NCBI RefSeq assembly: GCF_030551875.1
Contig: NZ_JAUOZU010000006.1
Coordinates: 248,001-312,000, forward strand
Direction of reading: 5' to 3'
From: Fluviirhizobium alvei
Lineage (GTDB): Bacteria; Pseudomonadota; Alphaproteobacteria; Rhizobiales; Rhizobiaceae
Length of the DNA stretch: 64,000 nt
Shown one piece after another: positions 56,174 to 64,000 of this stretch (the first letter of the stretch is position 1; every line of letters begins with the position of its first letter). A program made the translations under genes and the position numbers. Under the pieces are notes generated by a model. It was given only the letters and a program-made list of their open reading frames with translations. It had not been told where the DNA came from and did not search any database.

Positions 56174-57631
56174 ATGATCGAACCCATGTTGATCGGTATC
56201 GATGTCGGAACCACAGCCGTCAAGGCGGCCCTTTTCGACAGCAAGGGGCATGCGGTCCGCCAGTTTGCCGAGAGCTATGCAACAGCGCATCTGCCGCCCA
56301 ATCGCGTCGAGCAGCACCCGGAAGACTGGATGCGGCTGGTGCGTGATGCGCTGGCCCTGCTTTCGGATGGGTTGGCACCCGGCCAGGTCCGGGCAGTCGG
56401 ACTCTGTTCGCATGCCAACAGCCACGTTTTTGTCGATTCCGACGGCAGACCGCTCGTTCCGGCGATCATCTGGCAGGATGGCCGCGCCGCTCCCGAAGCG
56501 CGCGAACTCGATGCGGAAATCGCTGCCGAAGAAAAGATCGGCTGGTGGGGTGCGCCCTTGCCGATCGATGCGAGCCACGTCCTCTCCCGCATGGCCTGGG
56601 TCAAGCGCCATCATCCGGAGATCTGGTCGGCGACCCGCTGGGTTCTGGCTCCAAAGGATTATTGCATCTACCACCTGACTGGAGAAATTGTTGCCGATCC
56701 GATGACGAGCTTCGGCATTCTCGATCAAGATCTGCAGCCAATCGGACGCCTGCTCGATCTGATTCCCGGAGCGCGCGAACGGCTGGCGCCCGTGATGCCA
56801 GTGTCGACTGTCGTCGGTGAGATCCGAGCCGGCCTGCCTTGCGCCGGCGTTCCGATGGTGGTTGGAACCATGGATGCCTGGTCGGGCCTGTTCGGAACCG
56901 GCACGCTTGCCGATGGCGAGGCGATGTATCTGAGCGGAACCAGCGAAATTATCGGCATCGTGTCGCCCGAGCGCAATCCGGTTCCCGGCGTGATCGCCTT
57001 TCCGACCATCGAGGGGATCACCATGCATGCCGGTCCGACCCAGGCGGGTGGGGCCTCGATTGCCTGGCTCGGCCATCTGCTCGGTCGGTCGCCGGCGGAA
57101 CTGTCCGCCCTTGCCGAAACCACTGACCGAACCCGCCGCATGCCGATTTTCCTGCCGCATCTGCAGGGAGAGCGGGCACCGCTGTGGAACATCCATGCCC
57201 GTGCCTCCTTCTCCGGTATCGATTCCAGCATGGGACCGGCTGAATTCACGATCGCGGCGATGGAGGGGGTGGCCTATTCCGTGCGTTTGCTGGTCGAAAG
57301 CCTGGAAGGATCCGCAGACCGGGAGGTGCTGTTGTTCAATGCTGCCGGCGGTGGCATGGCGTCTGATATCTGGTGTCAGATCCGCGCCGATATTCTCGGC
57401 AAACCGGTGCGACGGCTGACCAATCTGGATGCCGGTGTGCTGGGAGCGGCCATCCTGGCCGGTACAGGCGCCGGCCAGTTCGGCTCGATTGCCGAGGCGG
57501 CCCAATCATTGGTCCGTACCGATTGCGTCTTTGAGCCCGATCCCGGCTATTCGGATCTCTATCAATACCGGTTTGGCAAGTATCTCGAACTTTATCGCAG
57601 CCTCGAGGAGTTCAACGCGACGCTCGCCTGA
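56174..57631 (+). CDS. FGGY-family carbohydrate kinase (xylulokinase-like)
   Basis: A 485-residue sugar kinase with the actin/hexokinase fold. The N-terminal phosphate-1 motif is IGIDVGTTAVKAALFDSKG, AIIWQDGRAAPEA is the sugar-binding region, LSGTSEIIG the phosphate-2 loop and AAGGGMASDIWCQIRADILG the adenosine-binding C-terminal FGGY signature. It resembles xylulo- and gluconokinases; its exact sugar is unknown but it probably phosphorylates what the divergent ABC system imports. ATG 56174 follows GGGGGA; the longer frame from 56096 is rejected. Confidence 0.9.
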   Translation: MIEPMLIGIDVGTTAVKAALFDSKGHAVRQFAESYATAHLPPNRVEQHPEDWMRLVRDALALLSDGLAPGQVRAVGLCSHANSHVFVDSDGRPLVPAIIWQDGRAAPEARELDAEIAAEEKIGWWGAPLPIDASHVLSRMAWVKRHHPEIWSATRWVLAPKDYCIYHLTGEIVADPMTSFGILDQDLQPIGRLLDLIPGARERLAPVMPVSTVVGEIRAGLPCAGVPMVVGTMDAWSGLFGTGTLADGEAMYLSGTSEIIGIVSPERNPVPGVIAFPTIEGITMHAGPTQAGGASIAWLGHLLGRSPAELSALAETTDRTRRMPIFLPHLQGERAPLWNIHARASFSGIDSSMGPAEFTIAAMEGVAYSVRLLVESLEGSADREVLLFNAAGGGMASDIWCQIRADILGKPVRRLTNLDAGVLGAAILAGTGAGQFGSIAEAAQSLVRTDCVFEPDPGYSDLYQYRFGKYLELYRSLEEFNATLA

Positions 57632-57755
57632 TTGAGTTTTGACCCTGGAAACGTCCCGAATGTAGCCATGGTTAGAATTTTAGGCTTCCTGGCTGCGGCG
57701 CGTTAATCAGGTGAATGTAGGATCATGACGTTCCTGGCTGAAAGCGAGCTGCGTC

Positions 57756-59015
57756 ATGTCTCTCTCTACCCCGGCGCTCATTCTGCTTGTCACCAATCTC
57801 GGTCTGATCTGGCTCCTGCTGGCCGCACCGATCGGCAAGCGGACCATTCGCGTCCGCCGCCTTTTCCGTGAAAAGCCGGAGCGCATCGGCGAGGCCATGC
57901 ATCCGCTCGGCCGGGACGCGCTGTGGGACCCGCAGATTCTGTCGAGCCAACCGCTGAAGGAGCGCAACGGCATCGTGCAGACCTTCGCCCAGTCCGATCG
58001 TGATGGGCAGCCGATCGAACGACGATTGGCGCTCGATCCGGTCGACGGCGCCTGGACCATGGCCTATGAGGCGAGGGTGCTGGAGGATAGTGCGCTCGAT
58101 CCCGCTTTCTGGAAGAATTATCGCGAATGCCGCAAGGTGCGCCCCGTTCCCGGAGGCACGGAACTGATCATCGAGCAGACAGACCAGTATCGCGGCCTCG
58201 CCATGCTGATCTTCCGCTTCTTTCAGCTCAGGCGGCAGTTCGATACGTTCGAAGCCTGGCTGACGACCGGCAAGGCGAGCCGGGTTACCGGTTTCGAGCG
58301 GCCGGCGATCCAGATCATGATGGCGGTCCTTTCGACCCTGATCCTCTGGCCCTTCTTTGGCCTGTCTCTGTCGGGACTGGCAATGTCCACGATGCTGACG
58401 CTGGTCATCGCCCTGCATGAGCTCGGCCATCTGGTGGCATACCGTGCCTTCGGGCACGAGACGGTCCGGATGATCTTCATTCCGCTCCTGGGTGGCGTTG
58501 CGATCGGCGGCAAGCCCTATTCGAGCCGTCTCGAAGTTGCGACCTGCGCCCTGATGGGCCCCGGACTTTCGGCCTTCTTCGTGCCGGTTCTGGTGGAAGC
58601 CCATGTGATCGGAACAGACGCCGGCGCGTCAGGTGCCTATAATGAGATCGTTCTGACCTTCCTGCTCATCATGGGTGGTTTCAACATTCTCAACATGCTT
58701 CCAATGTCGCGTTTCGATGGCGGCCAGGTTCTGCGCCAGGTCTTCGTGTCCAGAAATGCGCTGTTGTTCGGCACGTTCGTGGTCGCAGGCGCCATCATGC
58801 TCACCGGCTGGCGGATCGGCATTCCCTATCAGGCGCTATGCGGTGGCTTGGCGGTGATGGTTCTTCTGAGCATGACCAACCAGGTTGGCGTCAAGCCGCG
58901 ACGGGAACTGTTGCCGATCGGCGGCGGCGAGCGGCTTTTTGTGCTGTTCGGTTATTATGCTGCGCTCGTCATCCACGCCTATGGGCTGATCTATGCCGCA
59001 GATCACCTGTTCTGA
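57756..59015 (+). CDS. Site-2-protease-like membrane metalloprotease
   Basis: A 419-residue membrane protein. After a first hydrophobic helix (~6-25), residues ~28-180 are hydrophilic (possibly an SRPBCC-like soluble domain, not certain). The membrane part then carries the zinc motif HELGH (221-225) inside a hydrophobic helix and the second S2P motif FNILNMLPMSRFDGGQVLR with Asp321, so the M50 active site looks complete. Such enzymes cut membrane proteins, often anti-sigma factors, but no sigma/anti-sigma pair is adjacent. ATG 57756 has a weak ribosome site. Substrate unknown. Confidence 0.78.
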   Translation: MSLSTPALILLVTNLGLIWLLLAAPIGKRTIRVRRLFREKPERIGEAMHPLGRDALWDPQILSSQPLKERNGIVQTFAQSDRDGQPIERRLALDPVDGAWTMAYEARVLEDSALDPAFWKNYRECRKVRPVPGGTELIIEQTDQYRGLAMLIFRFFQLRRQFDTFEAWLTTGKASRVTGFERPAIQIMMAVLSTLILWPFFGLSLSGLAMSTMLTLVIALHELGHLVAYRAFGHETVRMIFIPLLGGVAIGGKPYSSRLEVATCALMGPGLSAFFVPVLVEAHVIGTDAGASGAYNEIVLTFLLIMGGFNILNMLPMSRFDGGQVLRQVFVSRNALLFGTFVVAGAIMLTGWRIGIPYQALCGGLAVMVLLSMTNQVGVKPRRELLPIGGGERLFVLFGYYAALVIHAYGLIYAADHLF

Positions 59016-59024
59016 GCCTTAACG

Positions 59025-59810
59025 TCAGAAATTGAAGTAGCCTGCCACCGGCACATGGTCGGAGGGCTTTTCCCAGCCGCGTACATCCTTCTCGACCGCC
59101 GTTCCGGTGAGACGGTCGGCCGCTTCGGGTGACAGGAGCAGATGATCGATCCGGATGCCCCAGTTCTTCTGCCAGGAACCGGCTTGGTAATCCCAGAACG
59201 TGTAGAGCGGCACATCATCCGCCGTTGCCCGCACGGCATCGGTAAGGCCGAGATTTTCCAGCCGGCGGAAAGCCTGCCGGGTCTGGGGCAGAAACAGTGC
59301 ATCCTTGGCCCAGACGGTCGGGTCCCAGCAATCATGCGGTTCCGGGATCACGTTGTAATCGCCGGCAAGCACGAGCGGCTCTTCGAGCGCCAGCCGGTCG
59401 CGGGCGAAGGCCTCGAGACGCGCCATCCAGGCAAGTTTGTAGGGATATTTGACCGGGTCATCGGCCGGATTGCCGTTCGGCAGATAGATCGAGCAGACGC
59501 GGATCTTGCCCGGTTCCACCGAAAAGACTGCCTCCATAAAGCGGGCCTGTTCGTCGGCCTCGTCGCCCGGCAGACCGCGATTGACCGCATCCGGCTTCAA
59601 TTTCGACAGGATGGCGACGCCGTTGAAGCTCTTCTGGCCATGGGTTTCGACATGGTAGCCGAGAGCTTCGATCTCAAGCCGCGGAAAGGCATCGTCCTGG
59701 CATTTGATTTCCTGCAGGCAGACGATATCCGGCGACGATTGCTTGAGCCACGCAACGAGATTTTCGATGCGGGCCCTGACGCCGTTGATGTTCCAGGTCG
59801 CGATTTTCAT
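59025..59810 (-). CDS. xthA: Exodeoxyribonuclease III
   Basis: Base-excision repair enzyme: AP endonuclease and 3' exonuclease. The 261-residue protein starts MKIATWNINGVRARIENLVAWL and has the catalytic LQEIKCQDDAFP (Glu), GQKSFNGVAILSK, GDYNVIPEPHDCWDP, and the final SDHVPV with the active-site His; all expected residues are present. It is convergent with the S2P-like gene (nine bases between stops). The 210 bases upstream contain the divergent permease promoter. Confidence 0.95.
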   Translation of the reverse strand: MKIATWNINGVRARIENLVAWLKQSSPDIVCLQEIKCQDDAFPRLEIEALGYHVETHGQKSFNGVAILSKLKPDAVNRGLPGDEADEQARFMEAVFSVEPGKIRVCSIYLPNGNPADDPVKYPYKLAWMARLEAFARDRLALEEPLVLAGDYNVIPEPHDCWDPTVWAKDALFLPQTRQAFRRLENLGLTDAVRATADDVPLYTFWDYQAGSWQKNWGIRIDHLLLSPEAADRLTGTAVEKDVRGWEKPSDHVPVAGYFNF

Positions 59811-60020
59811 GGCTTGTCCGATTTGGCTTTGTCGCATCGTTCTAACGAAGGGCTGCGGCAAAGGCCACCCTTATTCCATTCGGCGTCAGGCGAACCGAAT
59901 CCCGTTTGACAATTGGCGCTTGTGCCGTGATCTTGGACCTCGTGGTGTACCTGGGTATAGGGGAGGAAGGTGTGCTGCCAGAAAAGGCGCTGCATGACGC
60001 TGCGCCAGAGAGGGGACAAA

Positions 60021-61505
60021 ATGACAGAAACAACCGTCCATCCGGTCGATGAAGTTCTTCCGGTTCCACGCCTCGCCGCCCTGGGGCTGCAGCATGTTCT
60101 CGTGATGTATGCCGGCGCCATCGCCGTTCCGCTGATCATCGGCCGCGCTCTGAAACTTCCTCCCGAGGATGTTGCCTTCCTCATCTCCGCCGATCTTTTT
60201 GCCTGCGGCATCGTCAGCATCATCCAGTCGCTGGGTGTCACGCAATGGTTCGGCGTCCGTCTGCCCGTCATGATGGGCGTTACCTTTGCCTCGGTCGGGC
60301 CGATGCTCTCGATGGCCGGTTCGGCACCAGGTGCCGATGGGGCACGCCTGATCTTCGGCTCGATCATCGGTGCGGGTATCGTCGCGATGTTGATTGCGCC
60401 GATCGTCTCACGCCTGTTGCGGTTCTTTCCGCCCGTCGTCACCGGCACGATCATTCTGGTGATCGGTGTGACGCTCATGCGCATCGGCATCAACTGGATT
60501 TTCGGCAATCCTGTCGGTCCGACAGCACCGATGGTGGTCGATCCGACCCATTTGAAATGGCTTGAGGATGTCAAGGCACTTGGAAGCGCCGTGCCCGTCA
60601 TGCCCGAAAAGCTCGGCCTCAACCCCGGCATGCCGAACCCGCTTTATGCGCCGGTCTCGGGCATTGCCGTGGCGGCTTCGGTTCTCGTCGTCATCCTGCT
60701 GATCGCGCGGTTCGCGAAGGGCTTTATTGCTAATGTCTCGGTCCTGCTCGGCATCGTCTTCGGCGGCATCGTCGCGGCGACCTTTGGCATGATGTCGTTC
60801 GACAAGGTTGCAAATGCCCCGTGGTTTGCCCTGATCACACCGTTCCATTTCGGCCTGCCGATTTTCGATCCGGTGCTGATCCTCACCATGTCGATCGTCA
60901 TGATCGTCGTCATGATCGAATCGACCGGCATGTTCCTGGCGCTCGGCGAGATGACGGGACGCAAGGTCAGCCGCGAGGCGCTCTCCGCAGGCCTGCGCAC
61001 CGACGGTCTCGGGACACTCATCGGCGGCATCTTCAACACGTTCCCTTATACGAGCTTCTCGCAGAATGTCGGTCTTGTCGGTGTCACGGGGGTGCGTTCG
61101 CGCTTCGTCTGCGCGGCCGGCGGCGTGATCCTCGTCATTCTCGGGCTGTTGCCGAAAATGTCGGCGCTGATCGAGTCGCTGCCGACCTTTGTGCTCGGCG
61201 GTGCCGGCCTTGTCATGTTCGGCATGGTCGCCGCCACCGGCATCCGCATCCTGTCGGGCGTGGATTTCAAGGCCAGTCGCAATAATCTCTTCATTGTCGC
61301 GATTTCACTGGGTCTCGGCATGATCCCGTTGGTGGCGCCGAACTTCAAACAATGGATGCCGCACGGAATTCATCCGCTGATCGATTCCGGTATCCTGCTC
61401 GCCTCGATCGGTGCGGTCGCCCTCAACCTGTTCTTCAATGGTGCCGGTGCAGCCGATGAAGCAGGCGTCAAGGATGCCGCGATGGCTGCGGATGGCGGTC
61501 ACTGA
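60021..61505 (+). CDS. NCS2-family nucleobase (xanthine/uracil) permease
   Basis: A 494-residue inner-membrane transporter with about twelve to fourteen hydrophobic segments. LGLQHVLVMYAGAIAVPLII and VIESTGMFLALGEMTGRKVS (with the substrate-contact Glu) and FNTFPYTSFSQNVGLVGVTG (the NCS2 signature) place it with XanP/UapA-type purine transporters, most likely xanthine or urate. ATG 60021 is preceded by GAGGGGA. It stands alone; no xanthine dehydrogenase genes are nearby. Confidence 0.92.
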   Translation: MTETTVHPVDEVLPVPRLAALGLQHVLVMYAGAIAVPLIIGRALKLPPEDVAFLISADLFACGIVSIIQSLGVTQWFGVRLPVMMGVTFASVGPMLSMAGSAPGADGARLIFGSIIGAGIVAMLIAPIVSRLLRFFPPVVTGTIILVIGVTLMRIGINWIFGNPVGPTAPMVVDPTHLKWLEDVKALGSAVPVMPEKLGLNPGMPNPLYAPVSGIAVAASVLVVILLIARFAKGFIANVSVLLGIVFGGIVAATFGMMSFDKVANAPWFALITPFHFGLPIFDPVLILTMSIVMIVVMIESTGMFLALGEMTGRKVSREALSAGLRTDGLGTLIGGIFNTFPYTSFSQNVGLVGVTGVRSRFVCAAGGVILVILGLLPKMSALIESLPTFVLGGAGLVMFGMVAATGIRILSGVDFKASRNNLFIVAISLGLGMIPLVAPNFKQWMPHGIHPLIDSGILLASIGAVALNLFFNGAGAADEAGVKDAAMAADGGH

Positions 61506-61509
61506 AACA

Positions 61510-61540
61510 AAACCCGCCCATCGCAGGATGGGCGGGTTTC
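61510..61540. terminator. Bidirectional terminator, permease / erpA
   Basis: A perfect 13-base stem, AAACCCGCCCATC (61510-61522) with GATGGGCGGGTTT (61527-61539); T-rich on both strands, slightly more on the minus (erpA) side. It lies between two converging genes. Confidence 0.85.
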
Positions 61541-61563
61541 CTGAATCAGTTTCTCAACTTCGC

Positions 61564-61893
61564 TCAGATGGCAAAACTCGTGCCGCATCCGCAACTTGCG
61601 ACCGCATTCGGATTCTTGATCTGAAAGGACTGGCCGAGGAGATTGTCGACGAAATCGATCTCGGATCCTTCCATGTAAACCAGCGACATGGAATCGATCA
61701 CGATGCGGGCATCATCCCGTTCGAGCACGATGTCGTCGGCCTCGTTGCCGGCCACGAGATCGAATTTGTAGGAGAAGCCCGAACAGCCGCCGCCTTCGAC
61801 GGAGACGCGCAAGGCGTCTTTGCTCGGGTCTTTTGCGAGAATCTTGGCGATTCGCTTGGCCGCGGCAGCGGTCATGGTCACCGTTTCGGTCAT
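61564..61893 (-). CDS. erpA: A-type iron-sulfur carrier (ErpA/IscA/HesB family)
   Basis: A 109-residue A-type scaffold protein that delivers iron-sulfur clusters to apoproteins. The three conserved cysteines are present: one in GGGCSGFSY (~37) and two in the C-terminal CGCG. AGAGG six bases upstream sets the start at 61893; two earlier ATGs in frame are less well placed. ErpA versus IscA/SufA cannot be decided; no suf or isc genes are adjacent. Divergent from dgt. Confidence 0.88.
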   Translation of the reverse strand: MTETVTMTAAAAKRIAKILAKDPSKDALRVSVEGGGCSGFSYKFDLVAGNEADDIVLERDDARIVIDSMSLVYMEGSEIDFVDNLLGQSFQIKNPNAVASCGCGTSFAI

Positions 61894-62040
61894 GTTCATC
61901 CTCTCCATCCGGTTTCAAGGGCCGTTGAGCGGTAAAAATCATTGCTTTGCACCGGCGCTGGCGTTGTCACGCTTTCATTGCCGGAAGCCTATAGGTATGA
62001 AGGCAGTCAATCTTCGTCAATGGGGTGGAAGCGTCCGGGA

Positions 62041-63258
62041 ATGGCAATCGACAGGCAGGCATTGGGTTTCGGCGATAGTGCAAGAGCAGTTTATGCTGCC
62101 GATCCGTGGAACTCGCGCGGGCGGCTTTATCCGGAATCCTTGAGCCCGACCCGATCCGATTTCCAGCGCGATCGCGACCGTATCGTCCACACCACCGCCT
62201 TCCGCCGTCTCAAGCACAAGACGCAGGTCTTCATCGCCCAGGATGGCGATCATTACCGCACCCGACTGACCCACACGATTGAGGTGGCACAGGTGGCACG
62301 CGCCCTGGCACGCGCGCTCAGGCTGGACGAGGATCTCGCCGAGGGCGTGGCGCTCGTGCATGATTTCGGCCATACGCCCTTTGGCCATACGGGCGAGGAT
62401 GCGCTCCATGCCGTGCTCGAACCCTATGGCGGCTTCGATCACAATGCGCAGTCGCTTCGGATCGTCACCAAGCTCGAGCGCCGCTATGCCGAATTCGACG
62501 GGCTCAACCTGACCTGGGAAAGCCTCGAGGGGCTGGTCAAGCACAATGGCCCTCTGATCGGGCCGAACGGCGAGGGCACCCGTGGACCGGTGCCGCAGCC
62601 CATTCTCGACTATTGCGCGCTCCATGATCTCGAACTGGCGACCCATGCCAGCCTCGAGGCGCAGGTGGCCGCAATCGCCGATGATATTGCCTACAACACC
62701 CACGATATCGATGATGGTCTTCGCTCGGGCTACCTCAACTTCGAGATACTGGAAGAGGTGCCGTTTCTCGCGGGACTAATGCGAGAGGTGCGCGACCGCT
62801 ATCCGAACCTTGAGGACAGCCGTTTCACCCACGAGATCATGCGCCGCCAGATCACCCGCATGGTGGAGGATGTGATCTCCGTGGCACAAGCCAATCTCCG
62901 CGATCTCAAGCCCGACAGTGCGGATGCTGTCCGCCATGCCGGCAAGACGATCGCAGGATTTTCCGATGAAATGCAGGCAACCGACAAGGCGATCAAGAAA
63001 CTGCTGTTCAGCCGCATCTACCGCCATCCGGAAATCATGCGTATCCGGGCAGGGGCCGCCAGGATCGTCACCGATCTCTACCAGGCCTTCATGGACCGGC
63101 CGCGCGAGATGCAGAGCCACTATTGGTATGGGCAGATCGAATCCATGCCCGAGCAGGTCAAGGCTCGGCATGTGGCCGATTACCTGGCTGGCATGACCGA
63201 CACCTATGCGATCGCCGCCCACAGGCGTTTGTTTGACGATACACCCGATTTGCGTTAG
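62041..63258 (+). CDS. dgt: Deoxyguanosinetriphosphate triphosphohydrolase-like protein
   Basis: A 405-residue HD-domain enzyme that hydrolyses dNTPs to nucleosides and triphosphate. The metal ligands are visible: [20 protein letters not shown] (first His), [17 protein letters not shown] (His-Asp and further His) and [20 protein letters not shown] (second Asp). The start 62041 gives [22 protein letters not shown] as in other rhizobia; an earlier frame from 61942 overlaps the erpA promoter. Substrate range in this group (dGTP or other dNTPs) is not read from sequence. Confidence 0.92.
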   Translation: MAIDRQALGFGDSARAVYAADPWNSRGRLYPESLSPTRSDFQRDRDRIVHTTAFRRLKHKTQVFIAQDGDHYRTRLTHTIEVAQVARALARALRLDEDLAEGVALVHDFGHTPFGHTGEDALHAVLEPYGGFDHNAQSLRIVTKLERRYAEFDGLNLTWESLEGLVKHNGPLIGPNGEGTRGPVPQPILDYCALHDLELATHASLEAQVAAIADDIAYNTHDIDDGLRSGYLNFEILEEVPFLAGLMREVRDRYPNLEDSRFTHEIMRRQITRMVEDVISVAQANLRDLKPDSADAVRHAGKTIAGFSDEMQATDKAIKKLLFSRIYRHPEIMRIRAGAARIVTDLYQAFMDRPREMQSHYWYGQIESMPEQVKARHVADYLAGMTDTYAIAAHRRLFDDTPDLR

Positions 63259-63324
63259 GGCACGGCCCGAAACGAGAACCGACACCGCAAGGAACGGCAT
63301 TCCGTGCGGCGAAAGGAATGGCAG

Positions 63325-64000
63325 ATGAATCTCTTTACGGATTTCGAGAACCGGCTGAAGCATATCCTCCTCGAGCAGGTCATCCCGGCTGACAAGCGGG
63401 ACGGCGCGGATCTCGGCCGCGTTGTCGTCGAACCGCCGCGCGATGCCGCCCATGGCGATATCGCCACCAATGCCGCCATGGTTCTCTCCAAGCATATGGG
63501 GCTGGCGCCGCGTGCGCTCGCCGACCAGATCATCGAAGCGTTGAAATCCGATCCCGACATTGCCGATGTGTCCGTCGCCGGTCCGGGCTTCATCAATATC
63601 CGGCTTGCCGGTCCCTATTGGCGCCGACTGCTGGCTGCCGCCATTCGTGCCGGCGAAGGTTTTGGCCGTTCTCAGCTCGGCGAAAACCGCAAGATCAATG
63701 TCGAATATGTCTCGGCCAACCCGACCGGCCCGATGCATGTCGGCCATTGCCGCGGGGCCGTTGTCGGCGATACGCTTGCCAATCTGCTCGCCTTTGCCGG
63801 CTATGATGTCATCAAGGAGTATTACATCAACGATGCCGGATCGCAGATCGACGTACTCGCGCGCTCCGTCTTCCTGCGCTATCGCCAGGCGCTCGGCGAA
63901 ACGATCGGCGACATTCCGGAAGGCCTCTATCCGGGCGATTACCTGATCCCGGTCGGTGAGGCGCTGAAGACCGAATTCGGCAGCAAGCTGCGCGGCATGA
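63325..64000 (+). CDS. argS: Arginyl-tRNA synthetase, N-terminal part
   Basis: The first 225 residues of ArgRS; the rest lies beyond the right edge. It starts [20 protein letters not shown], has the N-terminal additional domain ([15 protein letters not shown]), and the class I HIGH motif in [20 protein letters not shown] (~131-150), followed by [20 protein letters not shown], all typical. ATG 63325 follows AAAGGAA. It is 66 bases after dgt and probably co-transcribed with it. Confidence 0.96.
   Translation, partial: MNLFTDFENRLKHILLEQVIPADKRDGADLGRVVVEPPRDAAHGDIATNAAMVLSKHMGLAPRALADQIIEALKSDPDIADVSVAGPGFINIRLAGPYWRRLLAAAIRAGEGFGRSQLGENRKINVEYVSANPTGPMHVGHCRGAVVGDTLANLLAFAGYDVIKEYYINDAGSQIDVLARSVFLRYRQALGETIGDIPEGLYPGDYLIPVGEALKTEFGSKLRGM

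Noticed and set aside
57725-57760. Upstream ATG with AGGATC as the start of the S2P-like gene
   Set aside because: It is 31 bases upstream and out of frame with the protease; the short frame it opens has no recognisable product.
1-64000. CRISPR arrays, prophage, insertion sequences, toxin-antitoxin or known defence systems
   Set aside because: No regularly spaced repeats, integrase, transposase or cas-like genes were seen; the HerA-like ATPase has no NurA or Sir2 partner.

Overview
The window is about 60% G+C, densely packed chromosomal DNA from an alphaproteobacterium, most likely a member of Rhizobiaceae (Rhizobium/Agrobacterium group). Evidence for this: recA next to alaS, a recA promoter carrying a GAAC-N7-type LexA site, a eukaryote-like 404-residue NADP isocitrate dehydrogenase, the ATP synthase inhibitor zeta (DUF1476), a short rhizobial-type flagellin, monothiol CGFS glutaredoxin with BolA, and an erpA/dgt/argS run. 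No prophage, CRISPR array or transposase was seen. Placement is by recognition of protein families only; no database was searched.

Layout. 1-4.6 kb: the start of a PfkB-type kinase, SOS-regulated recA, alaS. 4.6-10.5 kb: PhzF-like protein, a membrane GGDEF protein, a SulP transporter, an EAL protein and a GyrI-like protein. 10.5-15.3 kb: an AT-richer seven-repeat RTX protein, murI, a TrmJ-like methyltransferase and a tandem pair of related secreted proteins. 15.6-24.2 kb: icd, HemG-like flavodoxin, a lone flagellin, a MITE-like palindromic element, a HerA-like ATPase, TerC, rpsD with a structured leader, cytochrome b561 and ttcA. 24.3-38.5 kb: two tandem Bcr/CflA-type exporters and a purine block (purC, purS, purQ, purL, then bolA, grxD) that is broken twice by exported or accessory genes. 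These are a PagL-like protein plus a serralysin-type protease, and a second RTX protein, a histone-H1-like basic protein and a perfectly duplicated secreted protein gene. 38.6-50.1 kb: a serine hydrolase, acyl-CoA ligase, an RND efflux operon (DUF2892, adaptor, pump), the rpe-DUF2259-membrane protein-purB operon, lipB and tRNA-Leu(GAG). 50.4-57.6 kb: a DMT exporter, a CxxC protein, and a ribose-type sugar ABC transporter divergent from its likely FGGY kinase. 57.7-64 kb: an S2P-like membrane metalloprotease, xthA, an NCS2 permease, erpA, dgt and the 5' part of argS.

The housekeeping backbone is ordinary. The places most worth a second look are the exact 581-bp tandem duplication (27353-28514), the nested inverted-repeat element (18755-19021), the protease start with a well-placed ribosome site in the wrong frame (33817-33942), the basic H1-like protein, the S2P-like protein with an unassigned N-terminal region, and the rpsD leader. 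No single locus could be shown from sequence alone to be a new multi-gene system.
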